Assembly (NCBI GenBank): GCA_964247055.1 | Contig: OZ176054.1 | Coordinates: 4,898,001-4,962,000 of the forward strand | Direction of reading: 5' to 3' | Length of the DNA stretch: 64,000 nucleotides | Origin: Paragordius varius | Taxonomy: Eukaryota; Nematomorpha | In this document: in pieces, positions 25,060 to 40,200 of the stretch | Layout: each line of letters starts with the position of its first letter | Numbering within the stretch: position 1 is the stretch's first letter | Translations under genes and position numbers: made by a program | The notes under the pieces: model-generated | What the model saw: only the letters and a program-made list of their open reading frames with translations | Told to the model about the DNA's origin: nothing | The model's database searches: none

Positions 25060-26435
25060 TTTTAGATGGCCCTGACATCGCTTACTATTTCCATTATTGT
25101 CAACCTTTTTAGCGACATGTGTACTAACAAACGCTAATAATATAAAAACCAAACCAAGAGAGACTCATTTGTATCAATTTAAAATGTGCACCTGGTGTAC
25201 TGCACATTCTCGCAATTTCGTTTTGTTACGTCAATTTAGTTCGGTTGGTTGTCTCATCTTAGGAATGATTTTAATTATTACGCATCAAAGTTATCAATTA
25301 TTGTATGATCTGGTTGACTTTCTTGAAGTTAATTCGACTGGCTAGCGTTTGTCTTTTGAGAGTCTTTTATTGTAATGGTCTCATTAAAAGCTCAGCTTGC
25401 CCACATCCCCTCGCCATTCTGAGCATAACTTTAAATCATTAGTCGTTCATTGGGAATAAATAAGTACGAGAAAGCAGAGGATTGTGTAGTATTTACTGGA
25501 GGATTGTTCAAATGATTCCCATTTTAATAGCCCATAGACACGTGCTATATGCATGTTGTGGAGAAACTAGTTTTAATATATTTATATCTGCTTTTAAGCG
25601 TGACTATCGGCCCTCCTACAGTTTATTCTTGGGATTCTAGCCCATAGATTTTGCGTTGAGCTTACTCAAAGGCGATAGAATTTTTTATCACTGTTTTTGG
25701 AAGCCTATGTCGTTAAATAGGATTTCACAGTCGCTTTTCGATTTCAAATTTTACTTTCACACAAATTGTGTGGACACATTTACCGAGTTTTGTCATTCCC
25801 AACGCTCGTGCCTACTGATAGTTTTTGTGATTATAATACCTCTGCGGATTGCTATGGAGTTTTAATGAGTCTCATCCAATAACTCTTACATTTTATTGTC
25901 TTCGTAGTTGTGTGGTCTACTAGGTACCCACTCTCTTTACAATCAGATCTTTTAAATTTTCAAAACCATAAATCACATGCTTTAATCGATGAACTTTCAA
26001 TATGTTTATACCAGCCAAACGAGAACTTTTAACGGCCTTTCTCCACTGATAAAATGAATACTTAAATTATGTGCATGTCCCAAATGTTCTTTTTCAGGCA
26101 CAAGTTGATGGACTCAGCTTTTGTGTGCTTGTCGTTTTATTCAGGTGATCAAAATGGCGTCTGTGTCAAATTAAGCGACTGTTTTCGCATGTCTTCTTTT
26201 GCTTATTAGGCAATGAATTACATTGAATTACCTATTTAAATTGGGTGGGTATATTATAGCTTTTGTATAAAATAATTGATAATATCGCTATTATTTTAGA
26301 AGTGTACAGTAGCATATGCTGTTGTTAAAATATTTTTAAAAATGATGTACCATCTATATACTAAAATTTTTGATATATACCCTATTTTTGCAGTATATTT
26401 TACTCTTAGTATCTCTAGTTTGTTTTTTATATATT
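25060..26435. other. Duplicated stretch without a firm gene
   Basis: This stretch is duplicated at 53.62-53.71 kb and 57.74-59.00 kb. Open frames exist on both strands (for example GERPLKVLVWLV and KHVIYGFE on the minus strand near 26.0 kb), but single-base length differences between the copies shift every frame, so none is called. It might be untranslated sequence or old repeat. Confidence 0.4.
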
Positions 26436-26441
26436 ATAGAG

Positions 26442-29380
26442 CAGGGGTGTCCAACACAAAGGCTTGAATAGCCACATTTTCGACCTCAAAATTCCAAAGA
26501 GCCACTTTTTATTTATATATATCAAGACATTGGCAACAAATAAATTTTTTATATTAACATATAGATGTGCTAATTTTCATATCAAAAAGAAAATAAACAG
26601 TATAATAATAATAATGCTTTGCTAATTAAATTAATCAATGTGTAAAAAAAAGATGAAAATACATAGATATGGTAAACTTATTGCAATTTGATAGTATGAC
26701 TAGAGTAGACTGTGGCGAATTTAATCGCCAAAATGAACCATTTATTCAGAAAGCGAGTTTATCATGAGGTGCGTACATGAAATTATCAAATGTGTAAGTA
26801 TTTCGCGCGATACAAGATCACTATGAATCAAGCAATGGTCCTGACTTAAAAGAAAGTACATAAAAGCACATATATTAGCATTCTCAATCGATAGTATCTA
26901 CAAAAGAAATGTTACCTTCTTAAAGGGAGATGATAATCATGCAATTTAAAATGTATTGAGTTAAATATGAGCGTGTCTTGTTTGATAACGATTTGTGCCC
27001 ATCCATGATGGGAAAAAACAAGGGTAAGATGGAAACCGATGCCATAAATATGATCAAATATATATAATGCATTGACACCGTGAAAATCTCTGTGCACATG
27101 AATGTTGTCGAGGAAAATGTCTAATAAAGTTTTTTTTATCTAATAAAAATAAAAGAAATAAATATTTTTCATTGCATAATTAAATTTTAATGGGATATTT
27201 GTTTTGTAATTTTTTTGCTGAATTTATTCAGATCTATATCAATATTTGATACAGCACATCTCAATTCATTCTCCAAGTTTTCATCACTTAATAAAGTATG
27301 TTTTTGTGTATTTCATTTTAGTAAAAAAATTTCACAAAGATAAGTGGACCCAAAAGCACAAATTAATCTTTGTGCAAAAATTCTTGAATTAAACGTTATA
27401 TATTTTTTTAAAAATTCAATTTTATTTGTTTGACCAAATAATAATTCATTATTGGATTGCAAATCTAGTAATTCCATTTGTTAATCAATAGGAGCGTTGA
27501 TAGCTTTAACGTAGAATGGACAACAAAATAAATCAAATATTTTTTCATATCCCCGTATCGATTATTAAAAGCTTTTGATAATATATTAATTTGATCTGCA
27601 TATTTTGAAAAATCGTTAGTTTTACCAGCTTTAAATCTATTCAATTCTGGAAAATGTTCAGTATTATTTTTTTTAAATGGTATTCAAATAACGTTATTTT
27701 TTTAAGAAACGCTTTAATATGGCTATTCGCACCAACAATTAAATTATCTTGCTTTTGCAAGGATTCATTTAATTGATTTAGTTTTTCGGTAATATCTACG
27801 GAAAAGCATAGATCTGACAACCAATCTTCATTGGTTAATTCATTTACCAAATAATTATTCTGCAATAGAAAAATATTTATTTTTTTAATAAATCGTAAAA
27901 CCTTTTTAGTTATTTCCCACGACTAAGCCACCTTACATTTGAAAAAAATATAAGATCTCCATATTCTGAATGAATTTCTTTTAATAACTCCTTAAACTGA
28001 CTATGCTTCAAAGCATGAGATTTTATAAAATTAACTACTTTAATAACAACGGTCATAACATTGTCCAGTGTCTGAGCATGTGCGCAGAGATTTTCACGGT
28101 GAATCATGCAATGAATTATATATATATGGTCAATATTAATACCATCGGATTCCATCTTATAATAATATCACGGTTCCCTTGTTTTTTCCCATCATAGCTG
28201 GGGCACCATCTGTTGTCAAACAAGATAGCGCCCTCATATTTAATTTATTGTCCTCAATACATTTAAAATTGCATGAAACATATCATCTTCCTTAGTTGTA
28301 TTTTTCATCGAAAGTAAGCCTAACATATCTTCTGTTTTATTAAAAATTCATCTATTCCTCGAATAAAGACTACCAATTGTGATATATTGCTTATATCTGT
28401 GCTTTCATCAAATGACAAGGAACACACCACAAAATTTTGAATTCTTTCTTTTAGGGAAAGTTGAATTTCTTCTGCGATGTCTATAATTCGTCGGTATTGC
28501 GCGAAAGACTTATACTGGATATTAATTTAACTTTATTAGGCAAAACACATTTTATAATTTGCAGTACGCTTTCCTTTACAAACTCACCATCAGAATAAGG
28601 GTTCATTTTTTTGGCGAGTAAATTGGCAACAATATAACTTGCCTTTACTATCGGATAAGGTTGCGTGAATTGGTGGAAATTATGAATATTTTTTAAAAAT
28701 TCTGATTTTATTATTTTCATTTCTGTAGTCATATTAATAAAATCCAAATGCATGGTATTGGCATGTCTTTTTAAATTATATTCGCGAAACCCGTTTGCCG
28801 TAAATTTGCAAATAGGTACTCCGCTTTGTTGAAAATTTGAGTTAACCCATATTTTAATTCCCAGTCGGGATTGTATTTTCTAGCTACTTTTTTAGATTTA
28901 TGCATATTTAAAGCTAAATAAATTATTTTAGTTACCTATTTTTTTGCAAGTAATTTAATGTTTCAATGGACCTTAATTATAATTCCCAGTATTGGTAAGA
29001 AAGCTAAATAAATTATTTTACATCCTATTTTTTGCAAGTATTTCAACAATGGACCCAAATTATAATTCCCAGTATTGGTATGAAAGCTATAAATTATTAT
29101 AAATACCTATTTTTTGCAAGAAATTTAATGTTTTTAATGTGACTTATCATCTTGAAGTTGGAAATAACATGCAGGAAAAAATGTGTTTTATAGATGATTA
29201 AATGAATGCGATGATAGATAATTATAATAAAGAATTTTATTAAAAGTTTCTAAAACTAATTTAAATGTCAAAATAAAAATGCATAATTTACATATAAGAT
29301 TTTTTTTAAAAAAATAGAAATTAGTTTTTTTTTTAAAAAAAATTTTTTCTCAAAATTTTTAAAGAGCCACTCAAAATTTT
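26442..29380 (-). mobile_element. hAT transposon (GTF2IRD2/ZBED-type), copy A only
   Basis: It is flanked by a perfect 8-bp duplication TTATAGAG (26434-26441 and 29381-29388). Copy B shows the empty site (ATTATAGAGCGATAAACTC near 59000). The left end is CAGGGGTGTCCAAC. The transposase is on the minus strand, starting near 28902 with MHKSKKVARKYNPDWELKYG. A BED-like finger (CKFTANGFREYNLKRHANTMH in a shifted frame) follows, then ASYIVANLLAKKMNPYSDGE, HCMIHRENLCAH and FFSNVRWLSRGK, which are hallmarks of the GTF2IRD2-like hAT group. Several frame breaks make it non-functional. Confidence 0.92.
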
Positions 29381-29419
29381 TTATAGAGCGATAAACTCGT
29401 ACTTGCTCAAACATTTATA

Positions 29420-29572
29420 CATGCTGTTGTATTTCACAGGGGCTGGGGCCACGCCCAGCGAATTATTAAAAAACGTGCCTCTAAGCCAATTATAATTTCC
29501 TTAATGGTAGCAAATCGTAAATGGATATTTACTAAAGCTTGGAAAAAATTGCTGAAACAATTAACGGTATAA
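29420..29572 (+). other. Candidate 3' exon of an unknown plus-strand gene
   Basis: After an acceptor-like TTTCACAG there is an open stretch reading GWGHAQRIIKKRASKPIII then SLMVANRKWIFTKAWKKL, ending before a GT. In copy B (about 59034-59165) the frame is preserved with only three amino-acid changes and no indel, while flanks carry indels. No family is recognised and no upstream exons could be linked. The differences all change amino acids, which argues against selection. Weak call. Confidence 0.25.
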
Positions 29573-30785
29573 CAATGCATATATTTAGTATGTTGATTTT
29601 TTATTTACATTACACGCCATGTATAAATTGTATAATTTAGCCATGCTAAATTATTTTATATTTAAATTTTTATTTTTCAAATAACATTACTACTAATTTT
29701 CACAAAATAATTTTTATTTTATTTATTTTAACTTTGTTATGACTTTTTTATAAACACTTAAATTATATATTAAACATAAATCCCAAAACACTTCGTTAAA
29801 GTCGGTAAGAAAAAACGGAATTAAAAGAGATTATATAACTGCAAATCAAACTTATTATGGAATGCCACATTATTTTTGAATACTCTCTCTACCTGTGTGG
29901 TTTAAAATGGTGTTTATGTTCATTTATTTCGCTTAACTGCGGCCTTCCAAACATTTTTACGGTTTACGAGAAATGGAAATATCAAATAAATTCAAATTTT
30001 TATTTTAAGCAAAATAACTGGTAAAATTATATAACTTATAATATTTACTTTGAGATAATATGTTGTTTTATTAATTTATTCAGAATTATGTATATTTCTT
30101 TTATCACAATGTACGCAAAGTTTAAATTTTAAGCCGTTGAAAACTATATTTACCACTTATTACTCTTAAATTGGATTTCATAAAGTGATATGAGTTTTAG
30201 GGAAAAATTTTTAATTCCTAAAACCGTAAAGATCAAAATTTAATTTTTTATTGAAGAGAAAGATAGATAGAGAGAGAGAGAGAGATAAAGTTCTTGTTTT
30301 TTAAAAATGTTAGCATAAATCCAAATATATTTTTCCGAATTTTGCCAAGGCACAAACAAAAATTATTACAAGATATATAATGGTCGTAATTTAGTTACAA
30401 TATGATATTGAAAAATAATAGGATATATGTTATATGCCAGCCGGTGTTTTGATCTAGAAATGCGGCCTGCGAAGCAATTTGTGTTGGACACACCTCTTCA
30501 GTAACTAAGATTAAATTAATAATCAGTTAATTTCATAGGTTGCCGAATTCACGAAAGAAATTCCAAGCTTCTGAGAATAAAATTTATATTTATCAAATGT
30601 TATTGAGATTGAAATGAAGTGTATACAGATAAAATAAATTATTTTTTGTCGGAAACTCCATAATTTATTGAAGACTTTCCATTTGATGAGATGCTGTTCG
30701 TATTTATTGGTATGAAATTATAAATCACACATTTTAAATTGTACCCTATGATATAAAGAATAAAAAAGCCATAAATTTGAATTAA

Positions 30786-31199
30786 TTAAGCAAATTTGGG
30801 TTTTAAACTGATGCAACTCCCATTTTTGTTATTGTCTTTATCTTCCAATGAATTACCGTAAAAGACCATGAAATTGTTCAGCTTGTCGTATTTTTCATAT
30901 TGAGGATATGTAACGTGCAATTCATACGAATTTTTTTCCATGATTCCTTCCAAAGTGAAATTATAAATTGTTTCAGGAGCCGTAATCTATATAAGTAATA
31001 AAAATTATTTTATTATTCTGTTTTTTAGTGATGTCCTCATTCCGCAGCCGCATGCGGCCCATTCAAATTTGGAACATTCCCAAATAAATTGTTCGCAAAA
31101 ATATTACTTTTCGTAACATAAATATAAAAAAATTATTTCCAAATTAATTTTGGCAACAAACTAGCAAAAATTGATGAAATAAATTATTTTTCTCACGCG

Positions 31200-31230
<31 letters not shown>

Positions 31231-34200
31231 TGTTATCTATCTAATAAAATCTTAATTAATGCCCGTGGGATTTTCAAAATGCCGCATGGGAAGGCAATTT
31301 TGTGCAACCCTATTCCATTTACTAGCACATTTCATAATCTCGAAAAGGTGACAAATTATGTTGAAAAAAAGGACTTACATTATGCTTCTCATTTTTCATA
31401 TTGGCTCGATTAATGAATATCAATTGGGCTTGGGTGAATAGCAAGGTAATCTCTATAGTTTTGCAATCCAAAATCTTGAATTCAGCATCGTTTTCGGAGT
31501 GATTTGAAACGACTAAAACACATAAATGTTAAAATATATACATAAGAGATGTAATTGTAACAAAAAATGTTTTCTTACTGAAAGAACCAATTAACTGCGA
31601 AGAGCCATATTTCACTATCACATTATTTGTTATTGTATTTAGGGTTAAGAATGTAATATAACTTTCATTTGTCTAATATTATAAAAATTATATATATATA
31701 TATACTAATTGGTCATATAGCACATATATCATTTTTCAGGTCAGCAAGATTTTTTGACAAAACACAACATTTTCTATCCAAAGGGATTCCGTTTGCTTGA
31801 AAAATGTTGCGTTAATGTTGCTTTTTACTGAAAATTAGTATATTATAAAAATTAATCACTCCAATTTAATGATTATGCACTATTTTATATTTATAATTGG
31901 AAAAATTGTTTTTTCTAAGGTGTGGTTGTTTATAAAATTAATAAACGTCAACTCCTTATAATTGAAATAAAAAAATAATCTCAAAAAAATCATATTTTTT
32001 CAAATGTTTAAAAAGATATAAGGGATTCATTACTACTTTATTACGATTGTTTTATTTTAAAATTGGGGTGTTATGTCAAGAGCTAGCTTAATTTGTTACA
32101 AAAAGAAGTTTTATTTTGGCAAAATATTTGCAAAATATTGGATAAAAATAGTTTTAATTTTTAACAGTTACGTAATTTATATGGTTTAAAAGTTCTTAAA
32201 ATCTATTAAAACATACATGAATCCAAAATCAATGGTCAAATGCTATAAACTATATTTTAAGTTAATAATATATATTTTAACCATAATTTTTTTATTGTAT
32301 TAATTTATAAATCCAGAAAAATTACGACAAAAAATTGATGAGGTTTTTTTTCCTTTTTAAATTGAACCGGAACAAAAAACGGTACCGGTTCCAATCCCTG
32401 GTTAAAATGAATACAATACTTGTTTCTTAATGTTGTTGTAATTAAATCTATTATTGATTTCCACATGGTAGGTGGTATTACATGATGGCCAAAACAAAAA
32501 AATTTGAGAGACATCTGAATCGTTAGGTCTACTTGTGAAGCGCATTCTCTGCAGTTGCTTGTTAAAGTTTATCCTACCGCAAACATCTTAATATTAAAAT
32601 ACAAAGGCACCATACTTTTGACATCATCTTCGAAATATAACATATAAAATGAATCCCAAACACTACATTTATTTGGCTTATGTTCATTGGGAGTGTATAT
32701 ATCCTCCCCTACATTTAGGGAATATTTTCGGGCTAAATCTGTTAAAGCGATGCTAGAAACGCTTTCGTGTTCAGTAATGTTAAATTTGTCTATTGAAACT
32801 TTAGTTTTATTTGGTTCGTGAAATGAATTGTATTTATCCAAATGTATAATTATTGTGAATGCGCGTATTCCCAAATCATACACCACTTTCAAAATACCAT
32901 TCAGATCAGATTTCCTAATATCAATTTCACGGATCTATGAAAATACATATTCAATATTTTTAGCTTTTATTGTTATTGTATACGGCGCTTAAACTTATGA
33001 TATAAAAATATATTATATATATAATGTTAATCTTACATTTGTCCAAGTCTTATTATGATTTTTCGATACATATTCCACTTGAATGTTAGTATCTGGAATC
33101 ATTTGCAAATAAATATTTACACCTTGACATTGGTTATTTTCAGTTATTTCTTTCATCTTAAGCATATTATTTTGATAGGCATGGAAGGTTCCTTTAGATA
33201 TACAAATATTAATTAAATTCCCCCTGTAACCCTTTGATTCCACTCTTTAACTTAACATTTAAAATTCCCCTTTTCAACACATCTAATACACCTGTCAACA
33301 TTTCATTAATTTTATTGAAAATTCTGATAATATATTATTTTTATATTAGCTAACCATTTTATGTGTTTTTCTAATCTGAAAATTACAAATACTAAATTTA
33401 CTTTCCTAAATATAGCGTACCATGATATATGATTTTTTACGATTTTATATATACCATTTACAATTTGAATTCCTAAAAATAAATTATGTGTTTTGAAGTC
33501 AGAATTCGCAGAAATATGCTCATAACATCTTAGCGAAATAATACTCATTATTAATATATAAAATATCTTTATGGCATATATTATTATTTTAATAATATTC
33601 TAATTTTGAACAAAATATCATTTTTAAAAATAAAAAAAAAGGTAATTTTTAATCCTGAAAAACATAATTCATTTTAGGGGGAATTCGAATCGTTCGAGGG
33701 TGATTTTGATTTGTTCGAGGGTGAATTTGAATTGTTCAATGGTCAATTTGAATGTAAATAATATATGGCCCGCTAGTATATATATCATATTAGTTTGTGT
33801 TAAAAGCTCTTACAATGACCCAAAAAATAATTGAAAGAAAAATTAATTATCGGTTAATTATATTTATTTATACTATAGAATAAAAATAATAATTTGTGAA
33901 TTGCGAAAAAAGTGAACGTTCTTACAGCAAAAAAGGGTGAGCGAATATTAAGCTATTATTTGGTACTGTAAATTCCAGGCATTTAAAATACCTATTTTAC
34001 ATAATTAAACTATTTAAAATGGAAGAGATTAAAGTTAATAAATCATGCCTATATTTTTCTTCAAATAAAATCAAAAGACAAATACATTTCTTTATTTTTA
34101 GTAGGGTGTATTTAAATGTTTCAAGGTGAATGCAAAATTGGATTGTTTAATGTGAATAAGGGATTAAATTCAAAATTTTGAAATAAGCGTTTAAAATTCG

Positions 34201-37200
34201 AACGTTAAAAATTTGTTCCGAATCGATATAAATTTAGCTAATCAACAATTTTATGTGTAATACCTAATCTATTTTTTTTCGAAAAAATTCCAGCTTGTTC
34301 GATCCCCACATCATACACTGTGTTCATTTGTAAATCAATAAAGGCTACGTTTCCTTGCCACTGCATGTCAATATAATAAATCATATTATGGCATAAATTA
34401 TCAGTACTTATCGCAAACATTTAGCTAAATAAATTTTTTTTATGAAAGCAAATTACTTGATACCAAATAAATAACTATGAAAAGAAAGACAATATTTTCA
34501 TAAGTATATATAAACTTCAGCCGTGGGCTTAAAAAGTCTCATATATATTTGGACCCGTCTAAAATGGCCAATTCACTTAACCTAAAAATGATTAAATAAT
34601 GCCGGTATTTCCGGATAAAATATAATTGCCAAATTTCCCGAATAAAATATTATTAAAAATAGACATTTTGCTTGAAAATTTAATTTATAGAAAAATTTTG
34701 GTAAAGGGACTTATTTTAAAACATGGTGAAAACGGTATCAAAAAACTATAAAATGATATATAAACGCTTTTTTGATAGAGCAAAACATTTTAATACCTCA
34801 AAATTAAAATCTTAAGCAATAACGCTCAAACCCAGGTTCGTTTGATTTGGTTAAATTTTTATGTAAAAACAATTAATATATAACATAAATTTTAAGACGA
34901 AAGAATATAAAGTTTTGAAGGAATAAATGTTCAGCAACAGCGAGTTATATATAACGAGTGTTTTTATAATATTTTAAGGGGTTTTACCGTTTTCATCATG
35001 TCTCAAAATAGTATGGAGTACATTTCATCAAAATTTTGTTAAAATTAAATTTTGAAACATGGTAATTCTTCCAAAAATATATTTTTTGATGTTATAATTT
35101 TGCATTTTATCGTTTCTCGGCATTTTTGCGTTTAATATAAGATAAGACCCACTTAAGTAGGGCAGAAAATTTAAGACCTTAGGAGCACACAACTAATATC
35201 TCATATGACTCGTAAGGCTAAAATTCAACAGTTAGTAATCCTAATACATTTATCTTTAGAAATATATATAATTTATGAGGATATTTATTAGATATGTTAT
35301 GTTTTTCAATATTTTTCTGGAGTTAAAGTTTTGCATAACCAAGGTTGAAGAATATTTACTATGCGGGATTTATCTGAAAGTATCATATAATTTATATGTC
35401 CTACAATAGAAATATGCCTGAATTTAGATTTTTGACAGATTGCATTTTAATTTTAAATACTAGGAAAATATTACTTTAGACTAACAGATTATGGTTATTT
35501 GGTGCTATTTTTGGAGGTGTCAGCAAGTTTAAACAAAATATAGAGATGGTTTTTACCAAATACAAAAAAAACGCTACATAGGCACACATTATGTCAAATT
35601 TTTGGATTAAAAAAAATATTTATAATGTTAATTAATTAAAAACAAAACAAGTGGATTTTATTAGAATTTTTATGCATGCTAACATTTATATTCGTAATTT
35701 TTTGCTAAGCAGCGATCCTGTCATTAAAATTAAAGTAAAAACCAAGGTTTTTTTGGTGAAAATTTCAAATATGTTTTAAATTAAGTTGAGAATTGGTTTT
35801 ACTAAAAACTTAAATCGCATTCTAGAAATTTGCGACATTTTAAGGAACTAGGATTTTCATCGAAATTTCTATCCGTTAAATATAATAAAATTATAGAATC
35901 TGTTGCAAGACCCTTGAGTTTTCAATTCAAAAAATTTGCAAAAATGCCAATTATTTATTTTCGATGCTCACTATCAAATTAGATAGGAAACTCATGTGTT
36001 TAATATTCAGGCTGTTTAATACAACTTTGGTGGGGAAAGTTGAGGTTTTTCGAAACTTTAGATAAGTGCTCGATTTTACGAATTAGCTTTCAAAAATTGC
36101 TTAACACTTCTTGACCTTTTCGAGTACGTTTTAGGGCCAAAATATTTTTAAAATATTTATAGCATTAGGCCAAATTTAAAAATATGCTTTAGGCACATGA
36201 GACAAAAAATTTTTTTAATTAAAATTGTAAAAGTTTTTAAACTTTTTCGCCGCCATTTTTTTCTTTAATTTATAGATCATGAATACTTTGACTCCCAATT
36301 TAGTTCCATTTTTTTTTGCATAAAGCCAAATGTGATACCCAATGATTCCCAAATACATTTTTAACTCCTTTGCTATTATAATATACTTAAAGCAATGTGC
36401 CGTTTTCCTTAACCATTTCTAAACACGCTTTCTTAAGCCTTATACATTTTTGAATAACGTTAAGATCAAAAGATAAAAAATCACCTCGTAAACTGAAGTG
36501 TCGTATGTTGCTCCGTATTCTAGTTTCATGCTTTTAACAGTTAAATTAGGTTTGGTGTAGGAAGGTTCCGCGTTCAAAATAATTAGGGCTCGATCATTTA
36601 GTAATTTGAAAGTTTGAAACATGGTATTTTCTGCTCACATAAACAGATATTTAAATGGTAAAATTTTTTTAAAACATATTCTTTATACTATACAACCCAA
36701 ATTTAGGCTATAATTTAATAGTTTACCATATATTCGTTCAAACGTTTGAACGATTTTTTTATCTATATCAGCAATTTGGACCTGAATTCTGAATGTACCA
36801 GCATATGGAAATCGAAATGTCACATTATCTGAATATATCTATGTAAAATATCCAATAATATATATATATATACACTGTGTGCAAAAAAATTTTTAACGAA
36901 AATTATTTTTTTCATGAGATAGCTTATGACCAGCGTATTCATTTGCCGCAAAAAATTTTATTTGTAGACAACCTAGTTATTGAAATATTAAGAGAAAATC
37001 GAAATCGGGAAAAAAGTGAAAATTAAGGATAATCAAATAATAATGATAAAATTTGAAATATTTTGGTTTATTATTATTTAAGGGGATATATTCAATATAT
37101 AAATAGCCTAAAATCATATCGTTATGGTTTTTATAAATTTCAGGTCAAAAGATGGCGTTTTTCTTTTGTCACACTTAAAAGTCAAAATAAATTTAATGGA

Positions 37201-40200
37201 ACTATATTAAAATAATTTTTTAATTATTTACTACCTATACTCACTATTAAAATCTTAACATATATATTTCATTCAGTAAAATAAACTTCTATATCAAAAC
37301 CAAAAATATTTTTTATTTTTGCATTTTTTTGTCATCTGGTTGAGTGTATAAAAAATTTATTCTGTTTTATTTTGGATTCTCGCATGATTAGGAAATATTA
37401 AGTATAATTTATGCACAGGATTGAAAATTAGTGGATCAACCAACAATCCGTACAAATCCCAATACAAATATTAATTTGTCATATAACAGACTTGTTACAG
37501 GAAATCGTAAGGATTTTTTGGTTGATTGAATAAATTATATACTTAATAATTCCTAATCATGTGAGAATTACAAAATAAAACAGTATAAATTTTTTATACA
37601 ATCATAAACCAGATGAAAAAAATGCAAAAATAAAAAACAATATTTTTGGTTTTATTTGGATATAGAAGTTTATTTTACTGAATAAAATATGATTGAATAG
37701 TGAGTTTAGGAAGTAATAATTTAAAAAAAATAATTTTATATAGTTCATTAAATTTATTTTGAATTTTAAGTGTGACAAAAAAACGCCATCTTTTGCCCTG
37801 AAATTTTATAGAAACCCTAACTATATGATTTTAGGCTATTTATATATTAAAAATATCTCCTATGATAATAAACTATAATTTGAATTATCCTTAATCACTT
37901 TTGGCCCGATTTCGATTTTCTCTCAATATATCAAAAACTAGGTTGAAATAAAAAATTTTGCGGCAAATGAATACACTGATCATAAGCTAACTCATAAAAA
38001 AAATTTTTCGTTAAATCAAAATGACCCTCTTTTTTGCACCAGTATATATATCATTTCAGTCTCTTTTGACGCTTTTATATTTAGGGGATTAGGACTTAAA
38101 TCTTTGGATCAGGACTTTTGAAGCTTTAACACTTGCTTGTCCAGGGACAGTAATGATAGAAAATTAGCATAATTCACATAATGTAAGATTCCGGCGCCTT
38201 ACTTACTCTACCATTTCACCTTTTTATTAAAAATACAAATTATACTTCAAAGGGTATTTAACTGAATTTGCTAGAAACTAAAAAGAGAATCTAACCTCAT
38301 CGAACATGATGTTAGAATTCGTTTCATCCCTAATAGTCCATATACAGTATTCTAAATAGCCCGCTGGACAGATTAATGTTTTGAGATTTGGATTATCAAT
38401 ATCATGGACAACGCATATGCTTTGATTGACTAAAAATAAACAAGATATCGTTAATACATTTGCCTAGATACTAAACTTTTGCGCAAGCTTACAAAAACAT
38501 AAATTATAATGTTAGTTAAACTACATTGTTAATGTATTATTGTATAGCATTATATATAATATGTATAAACTTCAACAATACTTTACCATTGATATTCGTG
38601 TATGTGAGAATATTTCCTTTCTCTGCAAAATGGAATTCAACGGGTTTGGTTAGAACTCTGGTTTCAGTATTTGATTTCTAAAAATTAATATAATTATAAA
38701 TAGTCATAACCAATTATAATTGATACTATATGGATAAACAAAAATGCGACATTGTCTAGTCGTATGGAGAAAAACTAAATTAACTTTAAAGGGTCAAAAT
38801 TACATTTTTTTGTTTACCAGTCTAAGATGCCCGAATTTAAATGGATAAATATATAATATAAAATTTTACCATCGTTGTGGTTATTATCGGCTTTTCACCA
38901 AAAACGTGTTGTGTAAGGGTAAACCCGTCTTTCCATGTAATTGGATGTGGAAACTACATTAAAACGGTAAGCCACACATTGGGTGAAAATATATTTATTA
39001 TTAATCAATATAGTAAAATATGAATTTTACCGTAAAATGAATGTCGGTCGATGAATTATTTCCATTCATTTTTATGTCTAATTGAGGTTTATGTGCTAAG
39101 TAAATTAATATACTTTGTTAAAACAATCGTTTCCAATCTCGAAAAATCGATGAACATGCTATTATAACCAGAGTTAGGTCTGACAGGATAAAATGCACTT
39201 CGTAACTGTGACTACTTACAAAACAGTCAAAATTATTGATCATGTATGTATTATGTAGTTTCTAAAAAATTGAGGATTTTAACTTTTAATCAATTTTTAT
39301 ATATGATTAAAAGCGAATCGATGATTTCTATTTTCAACAACACGTTCCTTAGAAATGCATCTATAAGCTATGTTACCGGCAAAATATTATATTTATGAAT
39401 ATAAGTAGCTTCTTTAATAGCAAAAAATATTTTTTGCCGATTTAAATTTCGATAACCCAAATATTTATGTTATAAATTTAATATGAAATTTTATAGACAA
39501 AGCATATATATTATATATATGCTAACTATATTTACATCATTATTTTGAGGGGATTTCTTAAACATGAAAATGGAAATAATTATAATAAAGACTGTTATCA
39601 ATTCGTATTTAGATAAATAAAAATGACGGCTTTTAAAGCTAGTATTATGTCATTTTTTTCAATATACAATAAGTGAAATTTTACTGTAATGCATTTCATC
39701 GATGATAATCATTTTGGTATATTTTAAGCCAACTTGAATTTGGTATGTCATCCCACTCGTTAAGTTGACAAGCACATCCGGCGAATATGCCTAGGTTATA
39801 AATTATGTCAAATATATCTTTATCAAAAAAACGCGCAAAAAAAGCCGACATAGGCTTTTGCTGGCAAAATAAATGAAAAAACGTTTTATTGACACAAATC
39901 GTATTTATATAAAAACTCACAAATTAAAGCCCATATTGAAATTTTTGATTTTACGATCAAAATCACCACTGAAGTGAAATATTAGGCTTTTTAATAGTAA
40001 TGAATTTGTTATAAAAATACCATAAAAACTTGGCTCGTGTTATGCAGCAAATTTCTAACCGTAACAATGTATAGTCGCTGACTTGGCATATTTTTAAATT
40101 TCTCGTCCTCGTAAGACTTTACGCGGACGTAGGTATCATGGTTTTTTTGGTGTATAATGGTTATGGGTGTTTTAAGTGCAGTAGTTTTATCCACATCTAA

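Noticed and set aside
25097-25345. 82-codon plus-strand frame with hydrophobic stretch
   Set aside because: Not conserved in copy B, no family match, and the flanking frames shift.
25656-25865. 69-codon plus-strand frame after an acceptor-like site
   Set aside because: Copy B has one-base length differences that break the frame, so coding is unlikely.
30270-30290. GA-rich run (AGAGAGAGAG) as a GAGA-type regulatory site
   Set aside because: Simple repeat; nothing else supports a regulatory role.
33312-33548. 78-codon minus-strand frame in the secreted-protein gene
   Set aside because: Copy B lacks part of this stretch, so it looks intronic.
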